Source: Myxococcales bacterium (GTDB lineage Bacteria; Myxococcota_A; Polyangia; Polyangiales; Polyangiaceae). Taken from it: a stretch of 64,000 nucleotides of DNA. The notes under the pieces were generated by a model that was not told where the DNA came from, did not search any database, and was given only the letters and a program-made list of their open reading frames with translations. Shown in pieces: positions 60,268 to 64,000 of this stretch. The translations under genes were made by a program, and so were the position numbers. The stretch covers positions 62,001-126,000 of the forward strand of contig JADKKK010000004.1 in the NCBI GenBank assembly GCA_016720545.1. Reading direction: 5' to 3'. Every line of letters starts with the position of its first letter. Position 1 is the first letter of the stretch.

Positions 60268-60573
60268 ATGGCGACCTACATCACCTCCGACTGCATCAAC
60301 TGCGGCGCGTGCGAGCCGGAGTGCCCCAACGAGGCCATCAGCGAGGGCGACGAGATCTACGTCATCGACCCCGAGCTCTGCACCGAGTGCGTCGGCTTCT
60401 ACGACCACGAGGCGTGCCAGGCCGTCTGTCCGGTCGAGTGCTGCCTCCCCGATCCGAAGCACCCCGAGGACGAGGCGGCGCTGATCGAGCGCGCCCTCCG
60501 GCTCCACCCCGACGACGCCGAGCTCCAGAAGCGCGCCGAAGCGAACGACTACCTCTCGCGGTTCCGCAAGTAG
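60268..60573 (+). CDS. YfhL-type 2[4Fe-4S] ferredoxin
   Basis: The 101-residue protein has the first cluster motif CINCGACEPECP and the second, longer CTECVGFYDHEACQAVCPVECC, typical of YfhL/alvin-type ferredoxins with a loop insertion. It should carry electrons in the cytoplasm. AAGGA lies eight bases before the ATG. The next gene starts 7 bp downstream. Confidence 0.93.
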   Translation: MATYITSDCINCGACEPECPNEAISEGDEIYVIDPELCTECVGFYDHEACQAVCPVECCLPDPKHPEDEAALIERALRLHPDDAELQKRAEANDYLSRFRK

Positions 60574-60580
60574 AGCTCGC

Positions 60581-61456
60581 GTGGGCCGCGAGGGTTCGGA
60601 GCGCTTCCACACGCGCGGCGCGACCCTCGGCGCGTGGGCGTCGCTCGCGTCGCTCGCGTCGCTCGCGTCTACAGGGTGCGGCGGTGGTGCGCCTCTGCTG
60701 CATCCTGCACGCACCTTGCCTCGCGGTGAGGTGCGCGTCGCCGGCGGGCTCTCGGGGCACTTCGCGCCGGGCGCGCTCGCGGGGCACCTGCGCGACGCGC
60801 GGGGCGCGGCCGCGGCCGATCCCCAACGAGCGCCCGGGGCGCCCGGGTCGAACCCCGAGTATGCGCGAGGCGCCCTCGTCGCCGCGGCCATCGCGCCCGG
60901 CATGGCGCCGTACGTGGGGGCGCGCGTGGGGCTCTCGAACGCCTTCGAGGGCGGCCTCACGTACACGGGCCGCGCGGTGCGCGTCGACGTGCGCCGCTCG
61001 TTCGACGACAAGGCGCTCTCGCTGTCGGTGGGAGTCGGCGGCACGGCGGCCCTCTACGGGCGCGATCCCGGCACGAACGCCCTGCCCGGGGTCGACCTTT
61101 CGGCGCTGAAGGGCTACGGCGCCGACGTGCCCGTGCTCGTGGGGTGGCAGAGCGCTGGCGGCATCTACCGAGTGTGGGGTGGCGCGCGCGGGGGCTTCGA
61201 ACGCGACAGCCTCGCGCGGCTCTCCACCGAGCCGAAGGACGCGCCGACCACGCCCAGCGCGGCCCCGATCACCCTCGACGCGACCCGCTTTTACGCAGGC
61301 GGCGTGCTCGGCGTCGCGACGGGTGTGCGGCACGTGCACGTGGCCGTCGAGCTGCAGGTCGCCTACCAGGGGGCGAGCGGCACCTACAACGGCACCGACG
61401 TCTCGATCACCGGCGTGACGATCACGCCCGCGACCGCGCTCCTCTGGAGCTTCTGA
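60581..61456 (+). CDS. lipoprotein with beta-rich, outer-membrane-like body
   Basis: The 291-residue protein starts with GTG at 60581 and has a signal with lipobox STGC. The body is rich in alternating strands (AAAIAPGMAPYVGARVGLSN, GLTYTGRAVRVDVRRS, HVHVAVELQVAYQGAS) and ends in LLWSF, a terminal Phe common in outer-membrane barrels. A 9-bp repeat encodes LASLASLAS within the signal. Family unknown. Confidence 0.75.
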   Translation: MGREGSERFHTRGATLGAWASLASLASLASTGCGGGAPLLHPARTLPRGEVRVAGGLSGHFAPGALAGHLRDARGAAAADPQRAPGAPGSNPEYARGALVAAAIAPGMAPYVGARVGLSNAFEGGLTYTGRAVRVDVRRSFDDKALSLSVGVGGTAALYGRDPGTNALPGVDLSALKGYGADVPVLVGWQSAGGIYRVWGGARGGFERDSLARLSTEPKDAPTTPSAAPITLDATRFYAGGVLGVATGVRHVHVAVELQVAYQGASGTYNGTDVSITGVTITPATALLWSF

Positions 61457-61553
61457 GCCGCGCCGCGCGCGACGGCGTTCCCCGCACGGTCACCGCGCCA
61501 TTCACGCCCGCGCCGGCGCCTCCCTGCGCTAACGTGCGCGCCGGAGGTTCGGC

Positions 61554-63308
61554 ATGTTCGATCTGAAGATCACGGGTGGCGTCGTCGTCGATGGAACCGG
61601 GGCGCCGCGGCGCCAAGTCGACGTGGCGGTGAAGGACGGCGTCATCGTCGAGGTCGGCGCGTGCGAGGGGCCCGCGACGCAGACCTTCGACGCCAAGGGC
61701 TTGCTCGTCGTGCCGGGCTTCACCGACTTGCACACGCACTACGACGGCCAGGTGTCGTGGGACGCCGACATGGCGCCGTCGAGCCTCCACGGCGTCACCA
61801 CCGCGGTGATGGGCAACTGCGGCGTGGGCTTCGCCCCCGTGCGCGCGGCCGATCGCGAGCGTCTCATCGCGCTCATGGAAGGTGTGGAAGACATTCCCGG
61901 CTCGGCGCTCGCCGAGGGGCTCAAGTGGGACTGGGAGACCTTCGGCGAGTACATGGACGCCATCGATCGGGTGCCGCGCTCGATCGACGTGGTCGCTCAG
62001 GTAACCCACGACGCGCTGCGCGTGTACGTGATGGGCGATCGCGCGTTCTCCGGCAGCGAGGCCACGCAGGCCGACGTCGACGCGATGCGCGCGCTCGTGC
62101 GCGAGGCGGTGGTCGCCGGGGCCGCGGGCTTCTCTACGGGGCGCACCGACAACCACAGGTCGCGCGACGGGTCGGACACGCCCGCGTCGGAGGCCTCCGC
62201 CGAGGAGCTCGTCGGCATCGCGGGCGCCTTCGAGGGCCTCTCCCACGGCGTGCTCCAGGCCGTCTCCGACTTCGACATGGAGCGCGGTCGCGAGCGCTTC
62301 GAGGCCGAGTTCGAGGTGCTCGCCCGCATGGCGCGCGCCGCGGGCGGGAAATCGATCTCGATCTCGCTCATGCAGCGCGATCTCGACACCACCCAGTGGC
62401 AGCGCATCCTCGAGAAGGTCGAGGGCTGCACCGCCGACGGCGTGCCGATGCGCGTGCAGGTCGGCGCCCGTGGCATCGGCGTGCTCCTTGGGCTCGAGGC
62501 CACGTTCCACCCGTTCATCGGCTTCCCCAGCTACAAGGCCATCTCGCAGCTCCCGCTCGCCGAGCGCGTCGCGAAGATGCGAGAGCCCGCCTTCAAGGCG
62601 CGCATCCTCACCGAGACCAGCGAGAAGATCGCCGGCGACGGCAGCAACGTGCCCCCCATGGCCGATCGCTTCCTCGCGAACCTCGACTTCATCTCGATGC
62701 GCATGTTCCGCCTCGGTGAGCGCCCGAACTACGAGCCCGCGAAGGAAGAGTCGCTCTTCGCCGAGGCGATGCGCTTGGGCAAGCCCGCGCTCGAGGTCAT
62801 CTACGACGCGATCGTGGCGAACGACGGCCGCGAGCTCCTGTATTTCCCCGTGTACAACTACTCGGAGTTCAACCTCGACGCTGTGGGCGAGATGCTGGCA
62901 CACCCGCTCGCGCTGCCCGGCCTGTCCGACGGCGGCGCGCACGTCGGCACCGTGTGCGACGCGAGCTTCCCCACGTTCATGCTCACGCACTGGGCGCGTG
63001 ATCGTCAGCGCGGCAAGCTCACGGTGGAGCGCGTCGTCAAGATGCTCACCCACGACACGAGCCGGTATATCGGCCTCACCGACCGCGGCACGATCGAGGT
63101 CGGTCAGCGCGCCGACCTCAACGTGATCGACTTCGACCACCTGACCCTCACGCGGCCCAAGCTCGTGCAGGACCTCCCGGCCGGCGGCAAGCGCCTGCTC
63201 CAGGAGTCGCTGGGGTACAAGGCCACGTTCGTCCGCGGCGTGCAGACCGTCGCCGACGGCGTGCTCACGGGCGCCAAGCCCGGCAGGCTCGCGCGCATCG
63301 GCGCCTGA
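61554..63308 (+). CDS. D-aminoacylase-like amidohydrolase
   Basis: The 584-residue enzyme belongs to the N-acyl-D-amino-acid deacylase branch of amidohydrolases: metal site FTDLHTHYDGQVSWD (HxH), MGNCGVGFAPV, the SMLQ-like ISLMQRDLD stretch, HPFIGFPSYK and catalytic Asp in LSDGGAHVG. It probably hydrolyses an N-acyl amino acid or related amide in the cytoplasm. GGAGG lies seven bases before the ATG. A terminator hairpin follows. Confidence 0.9.
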   Translation: MFDLKITGGVVVDGTGAPRRQVDVAVKDGVIVEVGACEGPATQTFDAKGLLVVPGFTDLHTHYDGQVSWDADMAPSSLHGVTTAVMGNCGVGFAPVRAADRERLIALMEGVEDIPGSALAEGLKWDWETFGEYMDAIDRVPRSIDVVAQVTHDALRVYVMGDRAFSGSEATQADVDAMRALVREAVVAGAAGFSTGRTDNHRSRDGSDTPASEASAEELVGIAGAFEGLSHGVLQAVSDFDMERGRERFEAEFEVLARMARAAGGKSISISLMQRDLDTTQWQRILEKVEGCTADGVPMRVQVGARGIGVLLGLEATFHPFIGFPSYKAISQLPLAERVAKMREPAFKARILTETSEKIAGDGSNVPPMADRFLANLDFISMRMFRLGERPNYEPAKEESLFAEAMRLGKPALEVIYDAIVANDGRELLYFPVYNYSEFNLDAVGEMLAHPLALPGLSDGGAHVGTVCDASFPTFMLTHWARDRQRGKLTVERVVKMLTHDTSRYIGLTDRGTIEVGQRADLNVIDFDHLTLTRPKLVQDLPAGGKRLLQESLGYKATFVRGVQTVADGVLTGAKPGRLARIGA

Positions 63309-63340
63309 CCGGCGAGCCGTCGAAGCGGTGCGAAAGAGTG

Positions 63341-63370
63341 AAGGCCCGCCTCCCACGGAGGTCGGGCCTT
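63341..63370 (+). terminator. bidirectional GC-rich terminator hairpin
   Basis: AAGGCCCGCCTCC and GGAGGTCGGGCCTT form a 13-bp stem with one mismatch and a CAC loop, between the convergent amidohydrolase and VOC genes. Confidence 0.75.
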
Positions 63371-63406
63371 GACTCGTCGCGCGGCGCGGGTGCGCCGGAC
63401 GCGCGA

Positions 63407-64000
63407 CTACATCGAGCCTTCGAAGAGCCCAATCGTGGCGCCCGTGGGGTCTTGGATGACGCTGAAGGCGCCCATGCCGGGCACGGGCACCTTGGCCATC
63501 ATCACCTTGCCGCCAAGCTCGGTGACCTTCGCGTTCGAGGCCTCGAGGTTCGCGACGACGACGAAGGTCATCCAGTGCGAGGGCACGCCGGGGGGCGGCG
63601 CCATGAGCGAGGCGACGTCGTGCTCGCCCGCGGTGAACACCTCGCTCTCGCCGCCACCGGCGAACGGCTTGTTCGTCCACCCGAAGACCTTGTTGTAGAA
63701 GGTCTTCGCGCCCGCGACGTCGCTCGTGCCGAGGGTCTCCCAGCAGAACTCGCCCACCTCGGGCCTGCCGGGGCCGTCGCCGGGGGTCTTGCTCTTCCAC
63801 GCCGTGACGTGCGCGCCCGTGGGGTCTTGAGCGCGCTGAAGCGGCCCACGTCGGGGATGTCGTGCGGTGGAACCATCAGCGTACCGCCGGCCTCGGTGCA
63901 GCGCACCGCCGCGGCGTCGACGTCGTCGACCGCGCAGTAGCTCATCCAGAAGGAGGGCGCGCCCTTCATGTTGGGTGGGTGGCCCATGATGCCGCCGAGC
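63407..64000 (-). CDS. two-domain VOC (glyoxalase-fold) protein, frameshifted and cut by window edge
   Basis: The C-terminal VOC domain (GEFCWETLGTSDVAGAKTFY, MTFVVVANLEASNAKV, IQDPTGATIGLFEGSM) and the end of an N-terminal VOC domain (WMSYCAVDDVDAAAVRC, MVPPHDIPDVGRFSAL) lie in different frames. Restoring one base near 63828 joins them as GRFSALQDPTGAHVTAWKS. The 5' end is outside the window. VOC proteins bind metals and act as lyases, dioxygenases or resistance proteins; this one is of unknown substrate. The break may be an assembly indel. Confidence 0.75.
   Translation of the reverse strand, partial: ARRHHGPPTQHEGRALLLDELLRGRRRRRRGGALHRGRRYADGSTARHPRRGPLQRAQDPTGAHVTAWKSKTPGDGPGRPEVGEFCWETLGTSDVAGAKTFYNKVFGWTNKPFAGGGESEVFTAGEHDVASLMAPPPGVPSHWMTFVVVANLEASNAKVTELGGKVMMAKVPVPGMGAFSVIQDPTGATIGLFEGSM

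Noticed and set aside
1..64000. tRNA, rRNA, CRISPR or prophage
   Set aside because: I looked through the intergenic gaps and saw no cloverleaf, regular spaced repeats, integrase or phage structural gene.

Overview
The window is very GC-rich (about 70% G+C) bacterial chromosome. It carries many lipoproteins with Asp/Pro-rich linkers, a membrane-anchored Ser/Thr kinase with the HRDVSPHN loop and a C-terminal PEGA domain, an RpoH-type sigma factor with a long acidic N-terminal extension, and MCE/Mla-type lipid transport genes. Together these point to the Myxococcota, most likely a Polyangiales-type myxobacterium. I infer this from gene content and base composition; there is no rRNA or other marker to prove it. 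No tRNA, rRNA, CRISPR array, prophage or complete insertion sequence was found.

Layout. 1-7.2 kb: the end of a coiled-coil protein, dnaJ overlapping a membrane adenylate cyclase by one base, a large VCBS/FG-GAP lipoprotein and a solitary FliI/SctN-type ATPase. 7.2-16.4 kb: a UPF0301 protein, two envelope proteins, an ABC-F ATPase, a frameshifted thioredoxin-fold lipoprotein, a CapA-like lipoprotein, rsmI and an RpoH-like sigma factor. 16.4-26.8 kb: an AMP-dependent ligase, an AlkC-type glycosylase, a GST, an ATP-grasp enzyme, HrpA helicase, a small DnaJ-zinc-finger-like membrane protein and an OmpA-type lipoprotein. 27.2-32.6 kb: one minus-strand surface-sugar operon (rfbB, rfbA, rfbC, rfbD, NAD-sugar epimerase, GT2) for dTDP-L-rhamnose and its use. 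33-41 kb: a membrane-anchored GspE-like ATPase, maleylacetoacetate isomerase, an L,D-transpeptidase remnant, uvrC, a frameshifted VWA-like lipoprotein and an orphan response regulator. 41.4-47.3 kb: envelope and coiled-coil lipoproteins, the PEGA kinase and a periplasmic binding protein. 47.4-51.1 kb: an Mla/MCE operon (two permeases, ATPase, MCE protein). 51.5-53.9 kb: an island of small membrane proteins that includes a tandem pair of short paralogues. 53.9-64 kb: patatin, DUF72, a second MCE protein, a dipeptide-type permease pair, a ferredoxin, an outer-membrane protein, a D-aminoacylase-like amidohydrolase and a frameshifted VOC protein cut by the window edge.

Three non-gene patterns stand out. 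(1) A short element of about 78 bp, present as three full copies and one deleted copy, encodes a mini-ORF of about 25 codons ending GEVSP or GEVST. Its stop codon overlaps a start codon; for three copies this is the start of a real gene, and one copy sits between rfbC and rfbD through ATGA overlaps on both sides. It carries its own purine-rich ribosome-binding-like stretch and looks like a mobile translation-start cassette. (2) Three near-identical 302-bp foldback elements bounded by CTAG are non-autonomous MITEs lying at gene 3' ends. (3) Many operon-leading genes have a TAnnnT box only 6-8 nt before the start codon, the arrangement expected for leaderless mRNAs.

Three probable frameshifts in otherwise intact genes may be assembly errors or real decay, and cannot be told apart from the sequence alone.
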